In this document: piece by piece, positions 25,727 through 35,200 of the stretch
Layout: every line of letters begins with the position of its first letter
How positions within the stretch are numbered: position 1 is the stretch's first letter
Source of the DNA: Bacteroidota bacterium
Lineage (GTDB): Bacteria > Bacteroidota > Bacteroidia > Bacteroidales > VadinHA17
Reading direction: 5' to 3'
Assembly (NCBI GenBank): GCA_018262715.1
Contig: JADFDS010000003.1
Span: forward strand, 37,063 to 101,062
DNA length: 64,000 bases
Position numbers and translations under genes: made by a program
The notes under the pieces: model-generated
The model's database searches: none
The model's input: the letters and a program-made list of their open reading frames with translations, nothing else
Told to the model about the DNA's origin: nothing

Positions 25727-26376
25727 TGAGAACAACTTTCGCCATACTATTAGTGGCGGCCATCGGTGTCCTTGCCGGCTGCAGTGCCAGCCGGAAGAAC
25801 AGGGCCGTGGCCGGGGAATACTCAGCTGAGGCAGTTGCAGAACAGCAGTCGCCTGAGGCAAAGGTCCCTGATGTTGCCCCCTTCGGCAATGTTGCTCTTG
25901 CCGGGAAACCTGAAGGAGACGAGGCAACTGCACATGTATGGGATTTCCGCGATGCCACCACATGGCTGCTGGGAGATCTCTCCCTGGCGATGCTGAACAA
26001 CCCTCCGCATTACGAATGGTACCAGAAAGGCTATGCTGCCTATCAGCCTGACCAGGGCGTGATGGCCGGGCTAATGGAACTCGGGAAAGATAACCTGACC
26101 ATCACAATCGTGCTCGGCACATGGTGCCCCGATAGCAGGAGAGAGGTTCCGCACTTTATCAAAATGACCGACCTGTGGGGGTTCCCGCATGAAAGAATCA
26201 AATTCATCGGGGTTGACATCAACAAAATTGCACCCCTTGCAGATTACCCTCAGCTGGCAATTGAGAGGGTCCCGACATTTATTTTTTATGTAAATAATAT
26301 CGAAAAGGGACGCATCATTGAAGTTCCTGTGACGTCTTTAGAACAGGATACAAAAAATATCCTTGAAGGTAATTAG
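25723..26376 (+). CDS. Thioredoxin-like lipoprotein with CPDS active site
   Basis: This 217-residue protein has a lipoprotein signal ending VLAGCSAS. The C-terminal 120 residues form a thioredoxin fold: [26 protein letters not shown] and the cis-proline [10 protein letters not shown]. The usual CxxC is CPDS, keeping only the first cysteine, so it is unlikely to act as a normal dithiol oxidoreductase and may work by a monothiol mechanism or as a binding protein. The ATG overlaps the mutB stop. Translational coupling to mutB is probable, but a link to the mutase is not obvious because this protein is exported. Confidence 0.8.
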   Translation: MMRTTFAILLVAAIGVLAGCSASRKNRAVAGEYSAEAVAEQQSPEAKVPDVAPFGNVALAGKPEGDEATAHVWDFRDATTWLLGDLSLAMLNNPPHYEWYQKGYAAYQPDQGVMAGLMELGKDNLTITIVLGTWCPDSRREVPHFIKMTDLWGFPHERIKFIGVDINKIAPLADYPQLAIERVPTFIFYVNNIEKGRIIEVPVTSLEQDTKNILEGN

Positions 26377-26397
26377 GAACAATTAATACTTGAACCA

Positions 26398-26889
26398 ATG
26401 GAAGAAGAAAAATCCCCCAGGCAGTCAGGAGTGGGTGTCGGTGCACTCGTAACCGCCATAATAGCATTCCTGCTGGCAGTTATCCCCTGCATAGGCCTGG
26501 TTGCAGTGATCCCGGCAGTGATCGCCATTGTCCTTGCCATAATCGGGCTTTCCAGGCCCCAGGTTAACCAGGGGATGCTCGTCGGCGGACTTGTCGTAGG
26601 CATTATCGCCCTCATGATATCAGTTTCACAGAGCTTTGTCCTTGGCAAGATTGCAAACAAATCGGGCAGCTGGGCAACGGATATTGAGAAGGTAATAAGG
26701 GATGTTACCGATGACCTCGAGAAGGAATTCGGTGACAACGAGGTAACCATCAAGATCAACAGCGATGATGAGACCGTGGAGATAAAAGCTTCCGGAAAGA
26801 AAGGTGGTCTCGAAGACCGGCTGGAAGAGCTTGAAGGAACCGTTGACACCCTGAAGAGCAAGGCTGACACCACAAAAGGGCAGTGGTGA
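26398..26889 (+). CDS. DUF4190-type small membrane protein
   Basis: This 163-residue protein has a cytoplasmic N-terminal tail and two or three hydrophobic helices (about 13-80, including GALVTAIIAFLLAVIPCIGLVAV). A charged region then predicts a coiled coil (KGGLEDRLEELEGTVDTLKSKAD). The membrane part matches the DUF4190 pattern. The function is unknown. It lies 21 bp after the thioredoxin-like gene and overlaps the next gene by 7 bp. Confidence 0.7.
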   Translation: MEEEKSPRQSGVGVGALVTAIIAFLLAVIPCIGLVAVIPAVIAIVLAIIGLSRPQVNQGMLVGGLVVGIIALMISVSQSFVLGKIANKSGSWATDIEKVIRDVTDDLEKEFGDNEVTIKINSDDETVEIKASGKKGGLEDRLEELEGTVDTLKSKADTTKGQW

Positions 26890-27302
26890 AACCAAACCCG
26901 GATACAAAGCCGTATCTAATTCTTAATCTTATACTTGCCGGAGTAATCCTGTTGATCATGGGTTACTCCCTTTTTTATTCCCCTGATGAGAATGAGTACC
27001 CTGTACCGTGTATTCATGAGAAACTGACCGGTGAGCCGTGTCCCTCATGCGGATTGTCACATGCATTTTCACTTATTGTCCGGGGCAGGGTGGATGAGGC
27101 CCTGGCTTGGAACAGCCAGTCGCTCAGGGTATTCATCTTCTTTGCACTTCAGCTTGTGATGCGCCTCGGCCTTGCACTGACGGCCATAAAGGCGGTGGGG
27201 AACCTGAGAAGAGTTGCCGTCACTGATGCTGCCGTTTCGGGCGTGATGGCCCTGACTGCTTTCTATCCGTTCCTCAGGATATTGTGGATCAGCCTGTTCT
27301 GA
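26883..27302 (+). CDS. DUF2752-family small membrane protein
   Basis: This 139-residue protein has three predicted helices and the DUF2752 signature PCIHEKLTGEPCPSCGLSHA, where the two cysteines of CPSCG may bind metal or form a disulfide. The start is one of two adjacent GTG codons (26883 or 26886) inside the end of the previous gene. DUF2752 proteins are widespread and uncharacterised. The pairing with a DUF4190 protein suggests a joint membrane role. Confidence 0.75.
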   Translation: MVKPNPDTKPYLILNLILAGVILLIMGYSLFYSPDENEYPVPCIHEKLTGEPCPSCGLSHAFSLIVRGRVDEALAWNSQSLRVFIFFALQLVMRLGLALTAIKAVGNLRRVAVTDAAVSGVMALTAFYPFLRILWISLF

Positions 27303-27338
27303 GACCTGAGGAGCCTGAAGCCGTTTAATGAAAGAATC

Positions 27339-27812
27339 TCACTCACTTAGCTGTGAGTTGATGGCGTCATAGACAAGATGGCTCTCAAAGCCTTTCCCCA
27401 GGGCATGCCTGAGAAGCTTTCCCTTGAGGTCGAGCTTGTTTTTTGCCTTTATCTTTCTCCGCTGGTCGCCCAGGATCTTTTGCAGCAATTCCAGGTATTC
27501 ATCTTCGCCAATTGCTTCCATCCCTGATGCAATGGCTTCCGGATCGACCCTCTTCTGTCTCAGTGCCATGCTGATCTTTACCCGTCCCCACTGGCTGTGC
27601 CTGAAATGGTCGACCACGAATGCCCTGCTGTAGCGTTGTTCGTCGATGAACTTTTCCTTTATCAGCCTTTCTATGATCCAGGTGCGTGTCTCGGCGCCAT
27701 CTGCGCCCCAGCGGTCAAGCAGAGCCGCGATGTCACTGATGCAGTATTCCCTTTCCGAGCAGGCTCTCATTGCCCTCTGCAGCAGTTCCTCCCTCTGTTT
27801 CTTTTCAGCCAT
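27339..27812 (-). CDS. recX: Regulatory protein RecX
   Basis: This 157-residue protein has the three-repeat, all-helical RecX fold: RAMRACSEREYCISDI, LIKEKFIDEQRYSRAFVVDHFRHSQWGRVKI and the C-terminal GFESHLVYDAI. RecX binds RecA filaments and limits recombinase activity. recA is not nearby; instead the gene overlaps the end of prmC by 8 bp, so it is probably cotranscribed with it. Confidence 0.9.
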   Translation of the reverse strand: MAEKKQREELLQRAMRACSEREYCISDIAALLDRWGADGAETRTWIIERLIKEKFIDEQRYSRAFVVDHFRHSQWGRVKISMALRQKRVDPEAIASGMEAIGEDEYLELLQKILGDQRRKIKAKNKLDLKGKLLRHALGKGFESHLVYDAINSQLSE

Positions 27813-28671
27813 GTTTCTCAGCCTTGATAAATCTTTCCTTTTCCCTGATATCTTTCAAGACCCGGACCTCCCTGTAAGTTTCCGGTGACAGCAATGCAGC
27901 CGTCTCCCCTGCAAGATTTTCATTCACCTCGAGCCACAGGGTGCCTCCGGGCAGAAGGCGTGTTTCAGCCACCGCTGCTATGGCCCGGTAGTAAAGCAAC
28001 GGATTGTCATCAGGCACAAACAGGGCCTCATGGGGCTCGTGATTTAGCACGTTGCCGTGCATTGCAGCCTTTTCCTGTCCGGTGACATATGGCGGATTGC
28101 TGACGATTATGTTGCTCGCCGGAACATGGCCTGGATCATCGTTGAGGATGTCAGCCTGAACAAGGGTCACTGCTGCACCTGTCCTGGTGATATTGCGTAT
28201 GGCCACATTCAGTGCCGCATGGTACAGGTCCGTGGCCGTGATGTCAGCATCGGGGAATGCCAGCGACAGAGCAATTGCTATGCATCCTGAGCCGGTGCAG
28301 AGATCGGTGACGGTTCCGGCGAAGCCGCTGTTTTCACCGATGATCATCATGGTCATTTCCTCGGTCTCGGGTCTTGGTATAAGAACCCCCGGTGCCACCT
28401 CAATCCTGTGTCCGCAGAATTCCGTATGGCCCAGGATATATTGCAGCGGCTCGCCGGCTGCGGCGCGGGCCACGGCATTCTCTATACGGGCGGCGGCACC
28501 GGCCTCCGCGACACGCTCCCCGAAAGCCATTTGCGCCGCCCTGCCCATCCCGGTATACTCCTGAAGAATGGCTGACGCCAGCGCCGCGGCCTCCTCCGCA
28601 GGCCATCCCGCCTTAAGCAATTCAGTGATTCGGCGGCTGATTTCGCTTATTGTTTGTAACTTTCCGGCCAT
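27805..28671 (-). CDS. prmC: Release factor glutamine N5-methyltransferase
   Basis: This 288-residue SAM-dependent methyltransferase has the N-terminal helical domain (to about 80), the Rossmann SAM site VTDLCTGSGCIAIALSLAFP and the glutamine-binding NPPY motif (VSNPPYV). It methylates the GGQ glutamine of release factors RF1 and RF2; the RF2 gene is 6 kb away in this window. A perfect -7 box ends 4 bp from the ATG, so the message may be leaderless. recX overlaps its 3' end. Confidence 0.94.
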   Translation of the reverse strand: MAGKLQTISEISRRITELLKAGWPAEEAAALASAILQEYTGMGRAAQMAFGERVAEAGAAARIENAVARAAAGEPLQYILGHTEFCGHRIEVAPGVLIPRPETEEMTMMIIGENSGFAGTVTDLCTGSGCIAIALSLAFPDADITATDLYHAALNVAIRNITRTGAAVTLVQADILNDDPGHVPASNIIVSNPPYVTGQEKAAMHGNVLNHEPHEALFVPDDNPLLYYRAIAAVAETRLLPGGTLWLEVNENLAGETAALLSPETYREVRVLKDIREKERFIKAEKHG

Positions 28672-28675
28672 GATT

Positions 28676-28683
28676 CAAAGATA
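28676..28683 (-). promoter_or_regulatory. Putative -7 promoter box immediately upstream of prmC
   Basis: The complement reads TATCTTTG, an exact TAnnTTTG, ending 4 bp before the prmC ATG at 28671. Normal spacing puts the transcription start on or next to the start codon. It lies in the 25-bp gap to the divergent ribD. Confidence 0.5.
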
Positions 28684-28696
28684 GGAAATTGATCTC

Positions 28697-29746
28697 ATGA
28701 CCCGACCTGATGACCTCATATGGATGAGACGCGCCCTGCAGCTTGCATCAATGGCTGAGGGATGCACCTCACCCAACCCGATGGTGGGTGCGGTGGTGGT
28801 GCATGACAGCGTCATAATCGGAGAAGGTTATCATCTGAAAGCTGGCACCCCCCATGCAGAGGTGCATGCCATCAACGCCGTCAGCGATCGCAGCCTGCTG
28901 CCGTCCTCAACCATTTATGTAAGCCTCGAGCCATGCTCACACCAGGGACGCACTCCCCCATGCGCTGACCTGATAATCAGCAGCGGCATACGCCGGGTGG
29001 TCATCGGCACCCCTGACACCAATCCGCTGGTGGCAGGCAGAGGAATTGCCCGCCTGAGACAGGCAGGGATTGAGGTGATTACCGGAGTGGCGGAGGAGGA
29101 GTGCCGCCGCCTCAACAGACGCTTCTTTACATGGCATGAAAAAAAGAGACCATACGTGATACTCAAGTGGGCCCGCAGTGCAGACGGATTCATCGATCTG
29201 CGCAGGAAGGCCTCTGACGCAATCGGACCAAACTGGATCACGGGGATGGCAGAACGGGTTCTCGTCCACCGCTGGCGCGCTACGGAAGATGCTATTCTCG
29301 CTGGCGGAGGAACCATCCGCGCTGACAATCCATCGCTCACAGTCAGATACTGGAGCGGCCGGAGTCCGGTACGCATCATCGTCAGCCGCAGCGGCAACCT
29401 TGATCCTGACTCTTCAGTCTTTGACGGGTCAGCAGAAACAGTTCTCTTCACCTGCAACGGGCAGGCGCAGTTCCCTGACACCAGAACCGTCACACTGACG
29501 GGCGCTGAACCGTTCGTCAGCGAGGTGCTGGCAAACCTGTGGCAGGCAGGCATACAGTCACTCTTTGTTGAAGGCGGCGCCTTCATCATAAGCAGTTTCC
29601 TTGAGTCAGGGCAATGGGATGAAGCACGGCGTTTCACCGGTACCGCAAACTTCGTCGACGGGGTGCCTGATCCGTTCCCCGGATTCACTCCTGCGAAAAC
29701 AGTGTTTTTTGACAAAAGTATTCTGGATTTTGCGTATCATTTTTGA
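28697..29746 (+). CDS. ribD: Bifunctional riboflavin biosynthesis deaminase/reductase
   Basis: This 349-residue enzyme catalyses two riboflavin steps: deamination of the diaminopyrimidine, then reduction of the ribosyl side chain. The N-terminal deaminase (to about 145) has the zinc site HAEVHAI and EPCSHQGRTPPCA. The C-terminal reductase (about 150-349) has VILKWARSADGFID, ILAGGGTIRADNPSLTVR and LFVEGGAFIISSFL. Both halves look complete. It is divergent from prmC with only 25 bp between. Other rib genes are not in the window. Confidence 0.95.
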   Translation: MTRPDDLIWMRRALQLASMAEGCTSPNPMVGAVVVHDSVIIGEGYHLKAGTPHAEVHAINAVSDRSLLPSSTIYVSLEPCSHQGRTPPCADLIISSGIRRVVIGTPDTNPLVAGRGIARLRQAGIEVITGVAEEECRRLNRRFFTWHEKKRPYVILKWARSADGFIDLRRKASDAIGPNWITGMAERVLVHRWRATEDAILAGGGTIRADNPSLTVRYWSGRSPVRIIVSRSGNLDPDSSVFDGSAETVLFTCNGQAQFPDTRTVTLTGAEPFVSEVLANLWQAGIQSLFVEGGAFIISSFLESGQWDEARRFTGTANFVDGVPDPFPGFTPAKTVFFDKSILDFAYHF

Positions 29747-29783
29747 GTGAATTCCGTATAACTGATGTTAATAACTGCTTTTA

Positions 29784-29813
29784 TTTGTTAGTAAATAATA
29801 ATTCGTATTTTTG
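29784..29813 (+). promoter_or_regulatory. Promoter of the caspase/propeller-phosphatase operon (TTTG-N18-TATTTTTG)
   Basis: TTTG at 29784-29787 and TATTTTTG at 29806-29813 are 18 bp apart, close to the 19-21 bp Bacteroidota -33/-7 spacing. This is the best two-part promoter seen in the window. The expected start is near 29820, about 23 nt before the ATG at 29843. Confidence 0.6.
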
Positions 29814-29842
29814 AGACCCCAACCGGGAAAGGACCTAAAGTC

Positions 29843-32224
29843 ATGAAGCGAGGATTCATAGTTCTTGTATTGTTGCTTGTTGTCACCTGCATGAATTTAG
29901 CAGGTCAGGCGGCCCGCAAGTACATCAGGGCCGGTGAGGAGTTCACCAGGAATGGCATGCTTGAGGATGCCATTGAGCAGTACTCGAAGGCTATCGACGA
30001 GGATCCCTCCTCCGCTGACGGTTATGTCAGACGGGCCAGGGTGCATGAAATGACCGGCAGTTACGGGCTTGCCTGCGATGATTACCGGAGAGCGAACAAT
30101 TTTCTCCCCGATGATGCAGGCATTCTCCATAACCTGGGGCGCATGTGCAACATGCTTGGCGCCTCTGCAAAGGCAACTCCCGAAGAAAAAAACAAATTCT
30201 ATTCGGAGGCGGTCTCTTACCTTCAGGCGGCCATAAGGAAAGAATTCCGAAACGGGAAACTCTATACCGAAAAGGTGGTATCCCTGATAGGGATGGAGCA
30301 ATGGGACAGGGCTCTGGGTGCATCCGACACCGCAATACAGATGCGCGATGATGCAGTCAACTATTACCACCAGGGCATAATCTACCAGAGAAAGGGAGAT
30401 GACAACACTGCCAGACGGCAGCTCGAAAAAGCAGTTACCAAAGACAAGTCATTCGCAGCCGCACGCCTCGAACTGGCCAGGGTGCTGGTCCGCCAGGGAG
30501 ATGTAAACAGCGCCCTCGGACAGTGCAACATGGTGATTCAGCAGGATCAGAAGAATGTTGATGCATATCTTACCCGCGCCATGGTTTATGAGGCAAAACT
30601 TGACTATCCCTCTGCAATAAATGACGTCTCCACCGCCATACTTCTTGAACCGGCCGGACAGCAGCACTACGTAACCCGCGGCATATGCTACCAGAAATTC
30701 AACCAGCATCTTGCTGCCGTCAGTGACTTCACAAGGGCGCTGACAATTGACCAGTTCACCCCGGAGATCTACCTCATGCGCGCCCGCTCATACGAGGAGA
30801 TCCATGACTTTGAAAAGGCCGCTGACGATTATACCAGGGTGGTGGCAATGAATGAGAACAGCTCCTCGGCAAAGAAACTGCTCACCGTGGCAAACGACCG
30901 GCTCTACGCCATCAACCGTGAAAACAACAGCCCGGAAATATGGCTCGAAACCCCGACCGTCACTCCCAAAAGCGAGATCGAGATAGGCCTTGACAAGAAA
31001 AGCATTATGGTAACCGGAAAGGTGACAGACAAAAGCCTCCTGGCCGGGTTCTCAATAAACAATATCCCCGTGAGGTACGAAGGTAAAGGGACTATTCCCT
31101 TTGCTGCAGAGGTGGAGATCCCATCTGATGAAACCCTTCGAATCGTTGCCCGTGATGTCTATGACAACGAAAAGGTACTGACCTACCGTATCAGGCGTAC
31201 CGAGGTCGACCCTCCGGAGATCCAGATTCTCGCCCCTTACATCCTGGGCGAAAATGTGCTTGTTATTGACAGTATCGCATCAACGATTGACATCGAGGGC
31301 AGGGTGAAGGACCAGAACCTGATCAGGTCAGTGAAGATCGAAAACATCAGCGCCCAGTTCTCACAGGATAACCTTAATCCTGCCTTCATCGCCAAGGGAA
31401 TCGATGTAAGGAACAATGACAAGGTTACCATACTGGTGGAGGACGTGTACGGCAACCGCACCATCATGGACTATGCGCTTGACCGTAACGGCACAACCAT
31501 TTCCGCATCAAATCCCATGGGAAATACCCTGGTGGTCTTCATAGAGAACAGTGATTATCAGAACTTTGCTGCCCTCCAGGGGCCGCCCAAGGACGCCAGC
31601 CTCATTACCGGTGTGCTTGAGGATGATTACCAGGTGCTGCCCGTTAAACGCATCCGCAACCAGACCAAACAGGAGATGGAAAAGTTCTTCTCCATCGACC
31701 TGCGTGACGAGGTAAGGGCAAAACAGATCAAGTCACTGGTCATCTGGTTCGCCGGACACGGCAAGTTCATCAATGACGTGGGCTACTGGATCCCGGTTGA
31801 CGCCCGTCGCGACGAGGAGTTTACCTACTTCAGCCTCAATACCCTGAGGGCGTCTATGGAAACATATATGAACTATCTGACACACGTGCTGGTGATTACT
31901 GACGCCTGCGAATCAGGCCCCAGCTTTTACCAGGCCATGAGGTCAGATGCCAGGCCACGCAACTGTGCCGACTGGAGAGCCACACAGTTCAAGTCGAGCC
32001 AGATCTTCTCATCAGCAGGTTACGAACTTGCGGTTGACGATTCACAGTTCACACGCACCTTTGCCAGCACCCTGCGCGGCAACCCGAACACATGCATCTC
32101 CATAGACGAGATTGTTCTTCACGTTACAAAAGCCGTTACCGGGAACAACCAGCAGAAGCCCAGGTTCGGCAAGATAACCGGCCTGAAGGATGAAGACGGG
32201 ACATTCTTCTTTGTAAAGAAATAA
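29843..32224 (+). CDS. Exported TPR protein with C-terminal caspase-like peptidase domain
   Basis: This 793-residue protein has a signal peptide (MKRGFIVLVLLLVVTCMNLAG). Residues about 25-360 are tetratricopeptide repeats, roughly eight to nine (for example AIEQYSKAIDEDPSSADGY, AAVSDFTRALTIDQFTPEIY). Residues about 370-555 hold two beta-sandwich segments. Residues about 570-793 form a C14 caspase-like domain with the catalytic pair His639 (IWFAGHGKFIND) and Cys689 (VITDACESG), 50 residues apart as in caspases. The set looks active. Such bacterial caspases cut after basic or acidic residues, but specificity is unclear here. The export signal suggests a periplasmic site. The gene ends 4 bp before the propeller-phosphatase gene, so the two are almost certainly one operon. 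Confidence 0.88.
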   Translation: MKRGFIVLVLLLVVTCMNLAGQAARKYIRAGEEFTRNGMLEDAIEQYSKAIDEDPSSADGYVRRARVHEMTGSYGLACDDYRRANNFLPDDAGILHNLGRMCNMLGASAKATPEEKNKFYSEAVSYLQAAIRKEFRNGKLYTEKVVSLIGMEQWDRALGASDTAIQMRDDAVNYYHQGIIYQRKGDDNTARRQLEKAVTKDKSFAAARLELARVLVRQGDVNSALGQCNMVIQQDQKNVDAYLTRAMVYEAKLDYPSAINDVSTAILLEPAGQQHYVTRGICYQKFNQHLAAVSDFTRALTIDQFTPEIYLMRARSYEEIHDFEKAADDYTRVVAMNENSSSAKKLLTVANDRLYAINRENNSPEIWLETPTVTPKSEIEIGLDKKSIMVTGKVTDKSLLAGFSINNIPVRYEGKGTIPFAAEVEIPSDETLRIVARDVYDNEKVLTYRIRRTEVDPPEIQILAPYILGENVLVIDSIASTIDIEGRVKDQNLIRSVKIENISAQFSQDNLNPAFIAKGIDVRNNDKVTILVEDVYGNRTIMDYALDRNGTTISASNPMGNTLVVFIENSDYQNFAALQGPPKDASLITGVLEDDYQVLPVKRIRNQTKQEMEKFFSIDLRDEVRAKQIKSLVIWFAGHGKFINDVGYWIPVDARRDEEFTYFSLNTLRASMETYMNYLTHVLVITDACESGPSFYQAMRSDARPRNCADWRATQFKSSQIFSSAGYELAVDDSQFTRTFASTLRGNPNTCISIDEIVLHVTKAVTGNNQQKPRFGKITGLKDEDGTFFFVKK

Positions 32225-32228
32225 CCTG

Positions 32229-35200
32229 ATGCGAGGGCGAGGCAGCAACTCCGGCAAATACTCAATTACCGTCCTGGCATTACTGCTTCTGTCTCAGCTT
32301 ATACTTCCTCCCCGGCTATACAGCCAGACATTCTATTTTGAACAGTACGGCTCTAAGGAGGGGCTGAGCGCCTCCAAGGTTTATACAATCATTCAGGATG
32401 CCAACGAATTCATCTGGCTTGGCACCGGCAGCGGCGTCACCCGCTTTGACGGTCTGCGCTTCGAAAACTTCTCGACTTCTGACAGCCTTTCCCCAGGAGG
32501 TGTAAAAAGCATCTGCGAGGACAGTCGCGGCAGGCTCTGGCTGGGGCATATCGGAGGAGGTGTTTCAATAATAGAAGACAACATAATCAGAAGAGCATCA
32601 TTTTCCCCATCCATCTTCATCGGAGTTGATTCTGCCCGTATAAGTGACCCGCTGAGGCCCATTAACAGCCTGACGGGAGATGTTACCGGAATCACGGAAT
32701 ATGACGGCTCCATATGGGTCTCAACCTCCCTTGGCGGAGCGCTGAGGCTTGACATGCCTGAACGTGGTGTCAGCCTGATGACCGGCCAGCAGTATGTCGG
32801 CCGCCAGGGACTCAGCAATGACGCTTTCGGCCTATATGCCGATCACCGCGAAAACCTCTACTGCATCACTGACATGGGCATCAAGAAGTATGACCATGCA
32901 AGTGACAGGTTCATTCCTTTCAACCCTGAAGGACTTACACGCTACTTCCTGACAACAACCATATTCGAGGACTCCCGCGGCAACATGTGGTTCGGCACCT
33001 TCAACGGCGGGCTTTACCGGCAGAACGGCGAGACGGGTGAGATGGGCTTCTTCGATACACGCAACGGCCTCTGGGGAAACTTCGTCTCATACATCCTTGA
33101 AGACTACCGCGGCAATATCTGGGTGGCCTCAATGGAAGACTGGGAGAGCAGGGGAGGAATAACGGTTTTTTCCCCCGAGGGAACAGTTGTCTACAACAGC
33201 ACCAACGGCCTGCCGGCACTTCATATCCTCTGCATGATCGAGGACAAGGAAAAGAACATCCTGATAGCCGATCGCGATGCGGGCCTTTTCATCTACAAGG
33301 GCGACCACTTCGCCTCGTTCATGGCGCCGCAGTTCATGCCGTCAAATGACGTCTTTACCCTGGCCCAGGATCACACAGGCAGGTACTGGTTCGGCACCGG
33401 CAGGGGTCTTTCACTCTACAACCCCGCCCTGAAAGAGGAGGACCGTATCAAGCTCAGCGGATTTCCGCCGTCGCTCGAGGGGACACAGATAAGCATCATC
33501 AGGCCTGACAATGAGGGGCACGTATGGATCGCCACGGCAGGTGACGAAGTATACCGCTATGATATCTACGAGAAGAATTTCCGGTATGACCTTGACCTCA
33601 ACGCCAGCCTCCGATCGCTGAGAATCGCTGCCATGACCACTGACCTGAGGGACAACCTCTGGATCGGCACTGACCGGGCCCTCATCATGTGGAATCCGCA
33701 ACTCAAGCAGAGTACGACATACACACAGATCAACGGCCTGACGGGAAATAATATCACAGCCCTCTTCTGCGACAGCCGGGGCTTACTCTGGATTGGCACC
33801 GAGGAACGCAACGGCCTTACCAGGTTCAACCCCGGAAACAATACGTTCACCCCCCTGACCTTCAGGTCCGATGTGCATCCGACAGCCATCACCGAGACCC
33901 CTGACGGAATGATCTGGGTGGGGACAATTGACGGACTATACAGCCTGAGCAATGACACGGTGAAAAAGAAACTCACCGAGGCTGAAGGGCTGCTGATGAA
34001 TTCAATCAACCTGCTTCAGCCTGACAGGTCCGGTAACTTGTTCATAGGCACCAACCTCGGGCTGAACAGATATGACAGCAATACCGGCCGGATCTCATCA
34101 TTCACCGAAAAGAGCGGATTCACCGGAATTGAGACAAGGCCCAATGCTTCATTCGCCGATGACATGGGTGATCTCTGGTTCGGCACTTCCAACGGGGCCA
34201 TGAGGCTCTCTCCGTCCATGTTGCCTCCGGTGGTGACAGAACCGGCAACACACATATGGAGAACCCTGGTCAACTATGAGGTCTTCCCCATGCATGACGG
34301 CATAAGGCTCCTGCACACCCAGAACAGGATAATTTTTGACTTCCTGAGCATCTGCCTTGTTAATCCGGGCGCCGTGAGATACCAATTTATGCTTGAGGGC
34401 GCAGACAAGGATTGGATCACCACTGACCAGAACAGGGCAGCCTACTCGTCACTCAGCCCCGGGAAGTATACCTTCCTGGTTAGAGCCTCAAACAATTACG
34501 GTTACTGGAACGAGGTGCCGGCAAAACTGTCATTCTCCATCAGGGGGCCGGTATACATGACATCATGGTTCATCATACTCTGCATCACCGCCCTGGTGGC
34601 GGGAATTTATCTGTTTATAAGCCTCCGCGAGAGAACCCTCCGGCGGGAGAAGGAGCACCTGGAGCAGAAGGTTGAGGAGCGCACTGCCGAAGTGGTCAGC
34701 AAAAGCCTGGAGCTGGAGGAGAAGAACAGGGACACCACCGCCAGCATCAGGTATGCAGAGAGAATCCAGGCAGCCATGCTGCCCCCGGAAAATTTCTTCA
34801 ATGATACCTTCGTGCTGTTCATGCCGAGAGACATTGTCAGCGGTGATTTCTACTGGATGCATGACAGCGGCTTCAAACAGTATATTGCTGCTGTCGACTG
34901 CACCGGCCACGGCGTTCCCGGCGCCTTTATGTCAATAATAGGCCACAACTCCCTCAACAAGATTGTCAGGGAGAGTGGCATAACAAAACCTTCTGACATC
35001 CTTGACCACCTCAACATCGAGGTGGTCCATGCCCTGCTGCAGCGCAGCGAAAAGGCCGTCAGAGACGGGATGGATATCTCGGTTATCTCATATGACATCC
35101 TCGAACATACCGTTGAGTATGCCGGGGCGTACCAGCCCCTGTATCATGTCCGTGACGGCAAGGTTACCATTTACAGGGGTGACCGCTTCCCGATAGGAAT

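Noticed and set aside
29843..32224. TPR-caspase as a TPR-CHAT CRISPR-associated protease
   Set aside because: It has a signal peptide, a C14 DACxSG site, and no CRISPR array or Cas gene is in the window.
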